A stretch of DNA of 64,000 nucleotides from Pseudooceanicola endophyticus (GTDB lineage: Bacteria > Pseudomonadota > Alphaproteobacteria > Rhodobacterales > Rhodobacteraceae), in the NCBI RefSeq assembly GCF_018760365.1, contig NZ_JAHIAB010000001.1, positions 327,813-391,812 on the forward strand. The letters are read 5' to 3'. Under the pieces are notes generated by a model. It searched no databases and had not been told where the DNA came from. It saw only the letters and a program-made list of their open reading frames with translations. The first letter of the stretch is position 1. Every line of letters begins with the position of its first letter. Made by a program: the position numbers and the translations under genes. Of the stretch, positions 18,408-26,948 are shown in pieces.

Positions 18408-19841
18408 ATGCAAAGCCCGCTCCCGAAATCCTTCCCCGCCCCGCTCCGGCCCTTCCCGGCCCACGCCCGCGCAGGGACACAGCGCGGGCTGTTCCGGCTC
18501 TCGCCGCTGCTGGTCATGGCCCTGTCGGGCTGCGGCGCCAAGCGGGCCGTCGAATCCGTCGCCGAAAGCTTTACCGAGGCCTATGCCAACGTTATCGGCA
18601 CCGTCCTGGCAGAGTCCGTCATCGTCAGCATTGAAGAGTTCACCGACCGTTTCGAAGGGCTGACCCGGATCGAGGGACTGGATTTCGACCTCTCTCCCGA
18701 AGAGGAGATCACCGATTTCCGCGCCCATCCGGCGGATCTGAACGGCGACGGGCTGGAAGACTTCCTCGTGCTGGCCCGGGCAGAGGGCGGCGCGGGCGAT
18801 CTGCTGAACGCCCAGATCGCGTTCTCGGACGGGACAGAGCGCTTTGCGCTGATCCAGAGCACGATCGCCCTGCCCTATACCAGCCTGCTGTCCTTTGCCG
18901 ATCTGGACGGCGACGGGACCCTCGACATCCTGGCCGTGGACAGCGACAGCGGCACGGCGGCGGTGCTGATCTGGACCGGCGGCAGCTACGACGCGGCGCC
19001 GGGCGTGCTGGAGGGCACCGGCGACACCGTCCTGTCGCTGGCCCTCGCCGATGTGGACGGCGACGGCGACATCGACCTGCACGTCACCTCGGCCAGCGGG
19101 GGCACGGCCGGCCACCTGCTGCTGCTCAACGACGGGACCGGAGGGTTCACGCCGGTCGCGCTCGACAGCGGGATCTTCGGCTTTGCAGCCACGCTCACCG
19201 GCCCGACCGAGCCGGTTTTCCGCACGGCCGAGCTGTTTGCCGATCTCGATGGCGACGGCACCCCCGAGCTGATCCTGGCCGCCTCTGCCGAAGCGGCGGG
19301 AACGTCCGCCAGCCAGAGCGCCCTCCTGACCCTTGCAGGGGACAGGCTGGAGGTCGCGCAGATCCTGCCGCAGGGCGTCTACGGGGCAGCGACCCGGACC
19401 ACGGATATCCAGGTCGCCGACCTCGACGGCGACGGGCGGCTGGACCTGGTGCTGACCCAGGCCGATCTTTCCGCCACGGCGCCCACGCGCGACCTGCAGA
19501 TCCTGCTGCAACGGAGCGACGGCGGCTTTGACGACATCTCGGCCCGGGCCTTCGACCTGAACGCCCGGAACGATGGCAGCGCCTTCTGGAACGGCTGGAG
19601 CGAGGCGGTGATGCTTTTCGATGCCGACGCCGATGGCGCCACCGACATCCTGTGGGAGAACGACGGCACGCTCTACGTCTTCGACAATGACGGCACCGGG
19701 CATTTCGACACCGATGGCGTCGAGACTCCGCTGGCCTCGGGGGCGGATGTGGCGACGCACTGGGCCCTATCCGTCGATGGACGCAGCCTGCTGGCGCTGT
19801 CCTTGCAGGACGATATCCTGGGCGTCGGCACCTTCACCTGA
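18408..19841 (+). CDS. FG-GAP/VCBS repeat lipoprotein
   Basis: 477 residues from ATG 18408 (GGAGG site). The N-terminus has a long basic lead and a hydrophobic stretch ending in lipobox LSGC (Cys about residue 43), so it should be a lipid-anchored envelope protein. The body contains regularly spaced Asp-rich calcium loops typical of FG-GAP/VCBS beta-propellers: DLNGDGLEDFLVL, DLDGDGTLDILAV, DVDGDGDIDLHVT, DLDGDGTPELILA, DLDGDGRLDLVLT and DADADGATDILW. Five to six blades are visible. Probable role is adhesion or ligand binding; no partner gene is adjacent. The exact function is unknown. Confidence 0.84.
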   Translation: MQSPLPKSFPAPLRPFPAHARAGTQRGLFRLSPLLVMALSGCGAKRAVESVAESFTEAYANVIGTVLAESVIVSIEEFTDRFEGLTRIEGLDFDLSPEEEITDFRAHPADLNGDGLEDFLVLARAEGGAGDLLNAQIAFSDGTERFALIQSTIALPYTSLLSFADLDGDGTLDILAVDSDSGTAAVLIWTGGSYDAAPGVLEGTGDTVLSLALADVDGDGDIDLHVTSASGGTAGHLLLLNDGTGGFTPVALDSGIFGFAATLTGPTEPVFRTAELFADLDGDGTPELILAASAEAAGTSASQSALLTLAGDRLEVAQILPQGVYGAATRTTDIQVADLDGDGRLDLVLTQADLSATAPTRDLQILLQRSDGGFDDISARAFDLNARNDGSAFWNGWSEAVMLFDADADGATDILWENDGTLYVFDNDGTGHFDTDGVETPLASGADVATHWALSVDGRSLLALSLQDDILGVGTFT

Positions 19842-19944
19842 AATAAGCCGCGCTGCCCCGGCACCGGAAACCTCGCCCGCTCTTGCCCCCCGAAACCGCC
19901 TGCCCTAGAACGCATCCCCAAGCCATTCGCGGAAAGGACGGATC

Positions 19945-21459
19945 ATGCTGGATCTCACCTACGAGACCCCCAAGCCCAAGGTGATCGCGGGCGCCAAACA
20001 TGACTGGGAACTGGTCATCGGCATGGAAGTCCATGCCCAGGTCTCGTCGAACGCGAAGCTCTTCTCGGGCGGATCGACGAAATTCGGGGCGGAACCGAAC
20101 TCCAACGTGGCCTTCGTGGACGCCGCGATGCCCGGCATGCTGCCCGTCATCAACGAATTCTGCGTCGAGCAGGCGGTGCGCACCGGCCTCGGCCTGAAGG
20201 CGGACATCAACCTGTTCTCGGCCTTCGACCGCAAGAACTACTTCTATCCCGACCTGCCGCAGGGCTACCAGATCTCCCAGCTTTACCACCCCATCGTGGG
20301 CGAGGGCGAGATCCTGGTGGACATGGAGCCGGGCGTTGCGCGGCTGGTGCGCGTCGAGCGCATCCACCTGGAGCAGGACGCCGGCAAGTCGATCCACGAC
20401 ATGGACCCCAACATGTCCTTCGTCGACCTGAACCGTACCGGCGTCGCGCTGATGGAAATCGTCAGCCGCCCCGACATCCGCGGCCCCGAGGAAGCCGCCG
20501 CCTATCTGGCCAAGCTGCGCCAGATCCTGCGCTACCTCGGCACCTGCGACGGCAACATGCAGAACGGCAACATGCGCGCGGACGTCAACGTCTCGGTCTG
20601 CCGCGTCGGCCAGTACGAGAAATTCGCCGAAACCGGCGATTTCAGCCACCTGGGCACGCGCTGCGAACTGAAGAACATGAACTCCATGCGCTTCATCCAG
20701 CTGGCCATCGACTTCGAGGCGCGCCGCCAGATCCAGATCCTGGAAGCCGGCGGCGAGATCGTGCAGGAAACCCGCCTGTATGATCCCGACAAGAACGAGA
20801 CCCGCTCCATGCGGTCGAAGGAAGAGGCGCACGATTACCGCTACTTCCCCGATCCCGACCTGCTGCCGCTGGAAATCGAGCAGGCCTGGGTGGACGGCAT
20901 CGCAGCCACCCTGCCCGAGCTGCCCGACGAAAAGAAGGCCCGCTTCGTCAAGGACTTCGGCCTGAGCGAATACGACGCCTCCGTGCTGACCGCCGAGGTG
21001 CCGAACGCGCAGTACTTCGAAGAGACCGTGGGGGTTGCGGGCGACGGCAAGCTGGCCGCCAACTGGGTCATCAACGAGCTGTTCGGCCGCCTGAAGAAGG
21101 ACGACCTGGACATCACCGAAAGCCCGGTTTCCCCTGCCCAGCTGGGCGGCCTGATCAAGCTGATCAAGGCGGACGAGATCTCGGGCAAGATCGGCAAGGA
21201 TGTCTTCGAGATCCTGTTCACCGAAGGCGGTGACGCGGCCCAGATCGTCGAGGCCAAGGGGCTGAAGCAGGTCACCGACACCGGCGCCATCGAGGCCGCC
21301 GTGGACGCGGTGATCGCAGCCAACCCCGCCCAGGTCGAGAAGGCCAAGCAGAACCCGAAACTGGCCGGCTGGTTCGTCGGCCAGGTGATGAAGGCCACCG
21401 GCGGCAAGGCCAACCCGAAGGCCGTGAACGACATCGTGGCGGCCAAGCTGGCGCTCTGA
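19945..21459 (+). CDS. gatB: Aspartyl/glutamyl-tRNA amidotransferase subunit B
   Basis: 504 residues; with GatA and GatC converts Glu-tRNA(Gln) to Gln-tRNA(Gln), and Asp-tRNA(Asn) where needed. The signature region [23 protein letters not shown] near residue 15, the [17 protein letters not shown] motif near 95 and the C-terminal YqeY-like tail domain (about 355-504) are all present. GGAAAGGA precedes ATG 19945. gatA and gatC are not next to it here. A strong terminator follows. Confidence 0.97.
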   Translation: MLDLTYETPKPKVIAGAKHDWELVIGMEVHAQVSSNAKLFSGGSTKFGAEPNSNVAFVDAAMPGMLPVINEFCVEQAVRTGLGLKADINLFSAFDRKNYFYPDLPQGYQISQLYHPIVGEGEILVDMEPGVARLVRVERIHLEQDAGKSIHDMDPNMSFVDLNRTGVALMEIVSRPDIRGPEEAAAYLAKLRQILRYLGTCDGNMQNGNMRADVNVSVCRVGQYEKFAETGDFSHLGTRCELKNMNSMRFIQLAIDFEARRQIQILEAGGEIVQETRLYDPDKNETRSMRSKEEAHDYRYFPDPDLLPLEIEQAWVDGIAATLPELPDEKKARFVKDFGLSEYDASVLTAEVPNAQYFEETVGVAGDGKLAANWVINELFGRLKKDDLDITESPVSPAQLGGLIKLIKADEISGKIGKDVFEILFTEGGDAAQIVEAKGLKQVTDTGAIEAAVDAVIAANPAQVEKAKQNPKLAGWFVGQVMKATGGKANPKAVNDIVAAKLAL

Positions 21460-21486
21460 GCCAGCCTGAGCAGCGGAAACGAGGAA

Positions 21487-21510
21487 GGGCGGGGAATTCC
21501 CCGCCCTTTT
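21487..21510 (+). terminator. Intrinsic terminator after gatB
   Basis: GGGCGGGG, AATT loop, CCCCGCCC then TTTT; 28 bp after the gatB stop, in the convergent gap with the CDF transporter gene. Confidence 0.88.
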
Positions 21511-21552
21511 GCTTTGCCCCGCCGCGTGGGCCCTTGCCTTAAGGCACCCGCC

Positions 21553-22440
21553 TTAAAGGACCAGCACGCCCGAATGCTTGGCCTTTTCCTCGGGTTCCAC
21601 GTGGATGGTGATCTGCGCCTCCGGCAGGGCCGCGATCAGCGCCCGCTCCACCCGGTCGCAGATTGCATGGGCATCGCTGACCGTGGTCTGACCATCCACG
21701 ACCATGTGGAAATCTATGAAGGTCCGGGGCCCGGCATGGCGGGTGCGAAGGTCGTGCACCTCGATCGCGCCCTCGGCGGACTGGGAGATCACGTCGCGGA
21801 TCTCGTCCAGCGTCTCGTCGCTCACCGCCTCGTCCATCAGCCCCGAGAGCGAACGCACCACCACCCGGAACCCGGCCCACAGGATGTTCAGCGCCACCAG
21901 CACCGCCAGGATGGGATCGAGGATCGCCCAGCCGGTGACCACCGCCAGCAGCACGCCGATGGCGACCCCGAGGGAAGAGAAGACATCGGTCAGCAGGTGG
22001 TGACCATCTGCCACCAGCGCCGGAGAGCCCAGCACCTTGCCGCGCCGGATCAGCACCCAGCACCACACCGCATTCAGCACCGAGGCCAGCGCGTTGACCA
22101 GCAGCCCCTCCAGGGGCGCGTCCAGCGGCACCGGGTTCTGCAACCCGTGCCAGGCCTCGCGCAGGATCAGCAGGGCGGCGACGATGATCATCACGCCTTC
22201 CAGCACCGCGCTGAAGAACTCGGCCTTGTGGTGGCCGTAGGGGTGATTCTGATCGGCCGGACGCGCCGCCACCTGAATGGCGATCAGCGCGGCAAAGGCC
22301 GTGGCCACGTTCACCGTGCTTTCCAGCGCATCCGACAGCAGCGCCACCGAACCGGTCATCCACCAGGCCAGCGTCTTCAGGCCCAGCACCACGATTCCCA
22401 CGACGATGCTGCCGATTGCAATCTTGATCGTTTCGCTCAT
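21553..22440 (-). CDS. Cation diffusion facilitator (CDF) family metal transporter
   Basis: 295 residues from ATG 22440 (GGAAGGGA site). Six membrane helices in the first 200 residues carry the usual metal ligands: LLSDALEST in helix 2, a YGHHKAEFFSAV motif between helices 2 and 3, and HHLLTDVFSSLG in helix 5. A cytoplasmic ZT-dimer domain (about 205-295) ends the protein. It should export divalent cations such as Zn or Fe by proton antiport at the inner membrane; the specific ion is not decided by the sequence. Its start is divergent from the thioesterase gene across 119 bp. Confidence 0.92.
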   Translation of the reverse strand: MSETIKIAIGSIVVGIVVLGLKTLAWWMTGSVALLSDALESTVNVATAFAALIAIQVAARPADQNHPYGHHKAEFFSAVLEGVMIIVAALLILREAWHGLQNPVPLDAPLEGLLVNALASVLNAVWCWVLIRRGKVLGSPALVADGHHLLTDVFSSLGVAIGVLLAVVTGWAILDPILAVLVALNILWAGFRVVVRSLSGLMDEAVSDETLDEIRDVISQSAEGAIEVHDLRTRHAGPRTFIDFHMVVDGQTTVSDAHAICDRVERALIAALPEAQITIHVEPEEKAKHSGVLVL

Positions 22441-22559
22441 GGGTCCCTTCCGCTTGTGCTTTCCCCGCTCTTTCCCCAAAACGACCGGGATCGCAACGCC
22501 CGCCCGGCGACTTGCTGCCATGACGACACGACAATCCCGGGCCTGAGCCGGAGTCTGCC

Positions 22560-23027
22560 ATGCCGCTGTTTCAATCTTCCTACCTGGATCTGAAACCGGA
22601 CTGGATCGACCACAACGGTCATCTCAACATGGCCTATTATTCGGTGCTCTTCGACCTCTCTCTCGATCCCTTCCAGGAGGGGCTCGGCCTGGGGCCGGCC
22701 TATGTCGCCGCCTGCGCCCATACCACCTACACCGCCGAGTTCCGAATCCGCTACCGCCGCGAGTTGCATCCCGGCGCCCGGGTGCGCAGCTCGGTCCGGG
22801 TGCTGGATGTCAGCGACCGGGCCTATCACTATGCCCAGGAGCTGCTGCACGAGGAGGGCTGGATCGCCGCCACCGGCGAGGGGGTCTCCCTTCACGTCGA
22901 TCAGGGCGGCCCCCGCGTCGCGCCCTGGCCCCCGCAGATCCACGCAGCGCTCTGCGCGGCCCGGGACGCCCATGCCGACAGCCCCCGCCCGGACTGGATC
23001 GGCGCACCGATGGGGCTGCGGCGCTAG
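22560..23027 (+). CDS. Hot-dog fold acyl-CoA thioesterase (4HBT-like)
   Basis: 155 residues. The N-terminal WIDHNGHLNMAYYSVLFD (about 16-33) is the 4-hydroxybenzoyl-CoA thioesterase signature with its catalytic Asp. The remaining hot-dog strands include YTAEFRIRYRRELHPG near 60. Family members hydrolyse short or medium acyl-CoA esters, and some homologues occur with carnitine degradation genes, which are not seen here. Substrate undetermined. The next gene follows about 110 bp later on the same strand. Confidence 0.84.
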   Translation: MPLFQSSYLDLKPDWIDHNGHLNMAYYSVLFDLSLDPFQEGLGLGPAYVAACAHTTYTAEFRIRYRRELHPGARVRSSVRVLDVSDRAYHYAQELLHEEGWIAATGEGVSLHVDQGGPRVAPWPPQIHAALCAARDAHADSPRPDWIGAPMGLRR

Positions 23028-23138
23028 GCATCCCCCCGCCCATCGCGCGCGCCGTCCGGTCACGCTTCCGCAATGCCCCTTGTCCTTCCGGGCGCAAACC
23101 TCCAGATAGGGGGACCCTGGCAGGAAGGAGTGCGCCCG

Positions 23139-23546
23139 ATGACCCGTTACGAATACAAAGTCGTGCCCGCCCCGGTGAAGGCCGGGCGTGCAAAGGGCGT
23201 CAAGGGCGGCGAGGCCCGCTTTGCAAATGCCCTCGAAGAGCTGATGAACGAGCTTGCCGCCGAGGGCTGGGAGTACCAGCGCGCCGAGACCCTGCCGCAG
23301 GAGGAACGCTCCGGCCTGACCGGCTCCTCCACCACCTACCGCAACCTGCTGGTGTTCCGCCGCGCCCTTTCCGGCAGCCCCGCCCCGGGCCCGCAGCGCG
23401 CGCCCCAGCTGCAGACGGCCCCGGCGCCCGCCGCCCCCGCCGCCGCGCAGCAGGGCAGCGGCGCCCCGACCCTGACAGCGACCCGCGGCGAGGAGCGCCC
23501 CGATCCCGAGACGCCCCGCCCGCAGGGTCTGCGCGCCGAACGCTAG
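23139..23546 (+). CDS. DUF4177 domain protein
   Basis: 135 residues from ATG 23139 with an AAGGAG site. Residues 1-75 are the DUF4177 module (MTRYEYKVVPAP at the start, ELAAEGWEYQRAETLP near 45). Residues 80-135 are a Pro/Ala-rich, low-complexity, probably disordered tail. Function unknown. It converges on bolA with only 4 bp between stops. Confidence 0.82.
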   Translation: MTRYEYKVVPAPVKAGRAKGVKGGEARFANALEELMNELAAEGWEYQRAETLPQEERSGLTGSSTTYRNLLVFRRALSGSPAPGPQRAPQLQTAPAPAAPAAAQQGSGAPTLTATRGEERPDPETPRPQGLRAER

Positions 23547-23550
23547 CGGC

Positions 23551-23808
23551 TCAGGCCTCCAGCTCCAGCGCCAGCGCGTGAATCTGCCCCATCAGTTCCG
23601 CGCCGATGGCGGCATGGACGGCGCGATGACGCGCGATCCGGCTCTGGCCGGACAGCGTCGCCGCCTTCATCCGCACGCGGAAATGGCTCTCCCCGCCCTC
23701 CTGGAAACCGGCATGGCCGCGATGGCCCTCGCTCTCGTCCAGGACCTCCAGGTGCTCGGGGTGGAACTGCGCTTCCAGACGGCTGCGAATCTCCGCTTCA
23801 CGGCTCAT
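23551..23808 (-). CDS. bolA: BolA family protein
   Basis: 85 residues, about the whole length of the family. It contains the conserved helix-turn segment SRIARHRAVHAAIG (about 55-68) and HFRVRM near 42-47. BolA proteins pair with monothiol glutaredoxins in iron-sulphur cluster sensing or transfer, and in E. coli affect cell shape. It is divergent from the J-domain gene across 77 bp, a neighbour pair I regard as typical for Rhodobacterales. Which BolA subgroup it belongs to is not settled. Confidence 0.9.
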   Translation of the reverse strand: MSREAEIRSRLEAQFHPEHLEVLDESEGHRGHAGFQEGGESHFRVRMKAATLSGQSRIARHRAVHAAIGAELMGQIHALALELEA

Positions 23809-23885
23809 TATTTTTCCTCTCGCCTCTTCAAAACTTTGACCGACAGTCTAAACTGCACGGCCTGACTCGGAAAGGACTGCGATCC

Positions 23886-24518
23886 ATGCCAAAGAATGAT
23901 CCCTTCGGTTTCGATATGTCCGTCTCTTCTGCAAAGAAGAAACAGAACCGCGGCCGCCGCGGCATGTCCGGCGCGTCCGAGACATCCACGCGCGTCTGCG
24001 AACACCCGGGCTGTGACCAGCCCGGCAAGTATCGTGCCCCAAAAGCCCCCGACGTGCTCGATGAATACATCTGGTTCTGCAAGGAACATATCCGCGAATA
24101 CAACAACCAGTGGAACTTCTTCCAGGGCCAGACCGAAGCCGAGATGAATGCCCAGATGTCCAAGGACAAGGTCTGGGAGCGCAAGACGCGTCCCCTCGGG
24201 GATCCCGAAGCCCGCGCCTGGGCGCGCCTGGGCATCGAGGATCCGCACCAGGTCCTGGGCGAGAACGCCACCCAGAACCCCGGCCGCAACGCCACCACCA
24301 CCGGCGCCACCCGCCGCCTGCCCCCGACCGAGCGCAAGGCCATCGACATCCTCGAAGCCAAGGACAGCTGGACCAAGGCCGAGGTCCGCAAGGCCTACAA
24401 GAAGCTCATCAAGGTGCTGCACCCGGACATGAACGGCGGCGACCGCAGCCAGGAAGAACAGCTCCAGCAGGTGGTCTGGGCCTGGGACCAGATCAAGGAC
24501 AGCCGCAACTTCAAGTAG
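23886..24518 (+). CDS. J-domain (DnaJ-like) protein with N-terminal Cys/His motif
   Basis: 210 residues. The J domain is at the C-terminus (about 145-205) and keeps HPD ([13 protein letters not shown]). The N-terminal half has Cys-x4-Cys ([10 protein letters not shown], about 39-44) and a later Cys-x2-His ([11 protein letters not shown], about 62-65), a plausible zinc site. It lacks the Gly/Phe and Cys-rich repeats of true DnaJ, so it is a specialised Hsp70 co-chaperone. GGAAAGGA precedes ATG 23886. A perfect terminator ends the unit, which lies just upstream of cobS. Confidence 0.88.
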   Translation: MPKNDPFGFDMSVSSAKKKQNRGRRGMSGASETSTRVCEHPGCDQPGKYRAPKAPDVLDEYIWFCKEHIREYNNQWNFFQGQTEAEMNAQMSKDKVWERKTRPLGDPEARAWARLGIEDPHQVLGENATQNPGRNATTTGATRRLPPTERKAIDILEAKDSWTKAEVRKAYKKLIKVLHPDMNGGDRSQEEQLQQVVWAWDQIKDSRNFK

Positions 24519-24545
24519 ACCCGCGTCCCCCGGGTCCCGTTTCGC

Positions 24546-24573
24546 AAGGCGCGCCCCTCCCGGCGCGCCTTTT
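24546..24573 (+). terminator. Intrinsic terminator after the J-domain gene
   Basis: AAGGCGCGCC, six-base loop, GGCGCGCCTT running into TTTT; 28 bp after the stop. Confidence 0.88.
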
Positions 24574-24579
24574 CGCATC

Positions 24580-24612
24580 TTTCATCTTTCCCCAAATACG
24601 GTCGCCGGAGGC
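24580..24612 (+). repeat. Short intergenic repeat, copy 3
   Basis: TTTCATCTTTCC, CCAAATACGGTC, then GCCGGAGGC; immediately after the J-domain terminator, in the 371-bp gap before cobS. Confidence 0.82.
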
Positions 24613-24657
24613 GCCCTGCCCCCGGCCCGCCCCCTCCGGCCCCGGCCCCGCCACCGC

Positions 24658-24690
24658 CTTCATCTTTCTGCAAATATGCCCGCCGGAGGC
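24658..24690 (+). repeat. Short intergenic repeat, copy 4
   Basis: CTTCATCTTTCTGCAAATAT then GCCCGCCGGAGGC; same orientation as copy 3, 45 bp further on. The rest of the gap to cobS (24691-24889) is non-coding GC-rich sequence with no gene I can support. Confidence 0.82.
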
Positions 24691-24889
24691 CGCGCCCGGA
24701 GGGCGCGTTTCCCGCGAAACAGGCACTCCGCCGGGCACGCGGCCCCCGCGCGGGCCTGCCACGGCCCCGCGGCGCGTTTTGCCCTTTCCCTCGGCGCAGG
24801 CTGCGATATGGTGCCCCCTGACGCCTGCCCGGACGGTCCCAGAGGACCGCTGCACGGCTGCAATTCTCGACGACGAAGGGACGACCCAC

Positions 24890-25873
24890 ATGGCCGACGG
24901 AGCGCTCGACATCAACGCCAAGCCCACCGAGGAGATCTCGGTCCGCGAGGTCTTCGGCATCGATACCGACATGATCGTGAAGGGCTTCGAAGCGCCCTCC
25001 GACCGCGTGCCGAAGGTGGACACGACCTATCGCTTCGACCCCGACACCACGCTGGCGATCCTGGCGGGCTTCAGCCACAACCGCCGCGTCATGGTGCAGG
25101 GCTACCACGGCACGGGCAAGTCGACCCATATCGAACAGGTCGCGGCGCGCCTCAACTGGCCCTGCGTGCGCGTCAACCTCGACAGCCACATCTCCCGGAT
25201 CGACCTGATCGGCAAGGACGCGATCAAGCTCAAGGACGGCAAGCAGGTCACCGAGTTCCACGAGGGCATCCTGCCCTGGGCGCTGCGCAACCCGACCGCC
25301 ATCGTCTTCGACGAATACGACGCCGGCCGTGCCGACGTGATGTTCGTGATCCAGCGGGTGCTGGAAACCGACGGCGCGCTGACCCTTCTGGACCAGAACG
25401 AGGTCATCTACCCGAACAAGTTCTTCCGCCTCTTCGCCACCTCCAACACGGTGGGTCTGGGCGACACCACGGGCCTCTACCACGGCACCCAGCAGATCAA
25501 CCAGGCCCAGATGGACCGCTGGTCGCTGGTCGCCACGCTGAACTACCTCAGCCATGACGCGGAAACCGCGATCATTCTCAGCAAGGCACCGCATTACAAC
25601 ACCGAGAAGGGCCGCAAGCAGATCGCCCAGATGGTGACCCTGGCCGGCCTGACCCGCACCGCCTTCATGAACGGCGACCTCTCGACGGTGATGAGCCCCC
25701 GCACGGTGATCAACTGGGCCCAGAATGCCGAGATCTTCCGCAACATCGGCTATGCCTTCCGCCTGACCTTCCTCAACAAGTGCGACGAGCTTGAACGCCA
25801 GACCGTGGCCGAGTTCTACCAGCGCTGCTTCGACGAGGAACTGCCCGAGAGCGCGGCGGCCGCCGCCGGCTGA
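24890..25873 (+). CDS. cobS: Cobaltochelatase subunit CobS
   Basis: 327 residues from ATG 24890; AAA+ (MoxR-like) ATPase that with CobT drives cobalt insertion into hydrogenobyrinic acid a,c-diamide by CobN in aerobic vitamin B12 synthesis. Walker A is GYHGTGKST near residue 70, Walker B IVFDEYD near 138, and sensor-1 FRLFATSNT near 180. The N-terminal [11 protein letters not shown] block is diagnostic for CobS. The reading frame is open far upstream over the J-domain gene, but homology starts here. A 13-bp hairpin follows. cobT lies about 1.1 kb downstream, separated by two small exported-protein genes. Confidence 0.95.
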   Translation: MADGALDINAKPTEEISVREVFGIDTDMIVKGFEAPSDRVPKVDTTYRFDPDTTLAILAGFSHNRRVMVQGYHGTGKSTHIEQVAARLNWPCVRVNLDSHISRIDLIGKDAIKLKDGKQVTEFHEGILPWALRNPTAIVFDEYDAGRADVMFVIQRVLETDGALTLLDQNEVIYPNKFFRLFATSNTVGLGDTTGLYHGTQQINQAQMDRWSLVATLNYLSHDAETAIILSKAPHYNTEKGRKQIAQMVTLAGLTRTAFMNGDLSTVMSPRTVINWAQNAEIFRNIGYAFRLTFLNKCDELERQTVAEFYQRCFDEELPESAAAAAG

Positions 25874-25898
25874 GCCCGCCCCCCGCGCAGGTCATCGC

Positions 25899-25926
25899 AA
25901 CGGCGTCGCCCCCGGGCGGCGCCGTT
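25899..25926 (+). terminator. Terminator-like hairpin after cobS
   Basis: A 13-bp stem (AACGGCGTCGCCC with GGGCGGCGCCGTT, one G-T pair) around a two-base turn, 26 bp after the cobS stop. The T-run is weak (TTC), so it may act as a transcript-end stabiliser rather than a full terminator. Confidence 0.55.
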
Positions 25927-26001
25927 CGCATGTCCGCCCGGCGCATCCACCGGATCGAAAGCTTTGCGGTGCAGCCTCTGCTGTCGCGGGGAGGCGGGCG
26001 G

Positions 26002-26409
26002 ATGGCACGGCATACGGTCTCGAAGGGTGTTGCGGCGGGCCTTGGCCTGCTGGGGTTGCTGATGCCGGCCCCGGCCCCCGCTGGCCCCGCCGGCAGCGGC
26101 CTGGCAGGGCAGTTCGCGATCTGCGCCGGGCGCTACTCGGCCTTCGTCGACTGGAGCTACCTGCTGCCCCCCGGCCCCGCCCTGACCCGCCTGCACGAGG
26201 CACGCCGCGCCGCGCTTACGGCGCTGCAGGAAGCGGCTGCCGATCCCCGCGACGCCCGTCGCCTGCTGGCCCTGCGGATCGAGGCGAAACAGGCCCAGGC
26301 GCATCTCCTGCATCGCTCGCGGTTCAATTCCGACCCCGAGGATGCCCGCCGCGCCGCCGCCCTTGCACAGCGCCAGCTGACCGCCTGCGCAGCCCTGCTG
26401 CTGCCCTGA
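26002..26409 (+). CDS. Small exported protein, unknown function
   Basis: 135 residues from ATG 26002 (GGAGGCGGG site); an earlier in-frame start at 25930 adds 24 residues that overlap the hairpin region. Signal-peptide-like hydrophobic core at about 8-27 (GVAAGLGLLGLLMPAPAPAG). The mature part is helical, rich in Ala, Leu and Arg, with two Cys (FAICAGRYS and LTACAALLL). No family recognised. It lies between cobS and cobT on the same strand; its high-GC, Ala-rich composition means a chance open frame cannot be wholly excluded. Confidence 0.58.
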   Translation: MARHTVSKGVAAGLGLLGLLMPAPAPAGPAGSGLAGQFAICAGRYSAFVDWSYLLPPGPALTRLHEARRAALTALQEAAADPRDARRLLALRIEAKQAQAHLLHRSRFNSDPEDARRAAALAQRQLTACAALLLP

Positions 26410-26584
26410 CCGCCGCCGGTCTGCCGGACCGGGCCGCAAGAGGGGTGCTTCACATTGTCGCGACGCGCCGCAATGAGACCATGAAAAATCCACAGATTGA
26501 CCCTAGGTTTCCTCTACCCAGCCGGGTGGCGAGCGAACCGACCCGCCGTCCGGCGCCCTCCCCCCAATGAGAACGGAGACTCCC

Positions 26585-26818
26585 ATGAGACGATTCCACC
26601 CCCTCCTCCTCCTCTCCGCCATCGCCTTCCCGGCAGAGGTCACCACCGCGGCGGCAGAGGTCGACGACACCAACCACGGCATCCGTGCCGAGGCGATCCA
26701 GCAGCTCTCGCTGGAAGAGATGAACGGCAGCGCCCTGGGTGGCGGCCTGCCCGGCGGGGCCCGCTACCGCAGCCTCACCCCCGAACGCGCGCTGGTGCGC
26801 GAATGGTCCAAGGACTGA
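26585..26818 (+). CDS. Small exported protein, unknown function
   Basis: 77 residues from ATG 26585 (GGAGA site; another ATG six codons upstream at 26567). Clear signal peptide at about 1-24 ([16 protein letters not shown] then AAA). The mature 50 residues are acidic then Gly-rich, with [20 protein letters not shown] and a C-terminal REWSKD. No family recognised. It lies between cobS and cobT; a GCGGCGGC/GCCGCCGC hairpin follows the stop. It may be unrelated to cobalamin synthesis. Confidence 0.62.
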   Translation: MRRFHPLLLLSAIAFPAEVTTAAAEVDDTNHGIRAEAIQQLSLEEMNGSALGGGLPGGARYRSLTPERALVREWSKD

Positions 26819-26948
26819 ACGAAGGCGGCGGCAAAAGGGCCGCCGCTCGTCCCGACGATTGCCGCAGATAAGGCGGCGATATCAAACAGCTCCGCCAGCG
26901 CGCGCTTCGCGCTTGCGAGCGCTCCGGCCAAGTGCTTTACCTTTGGCC

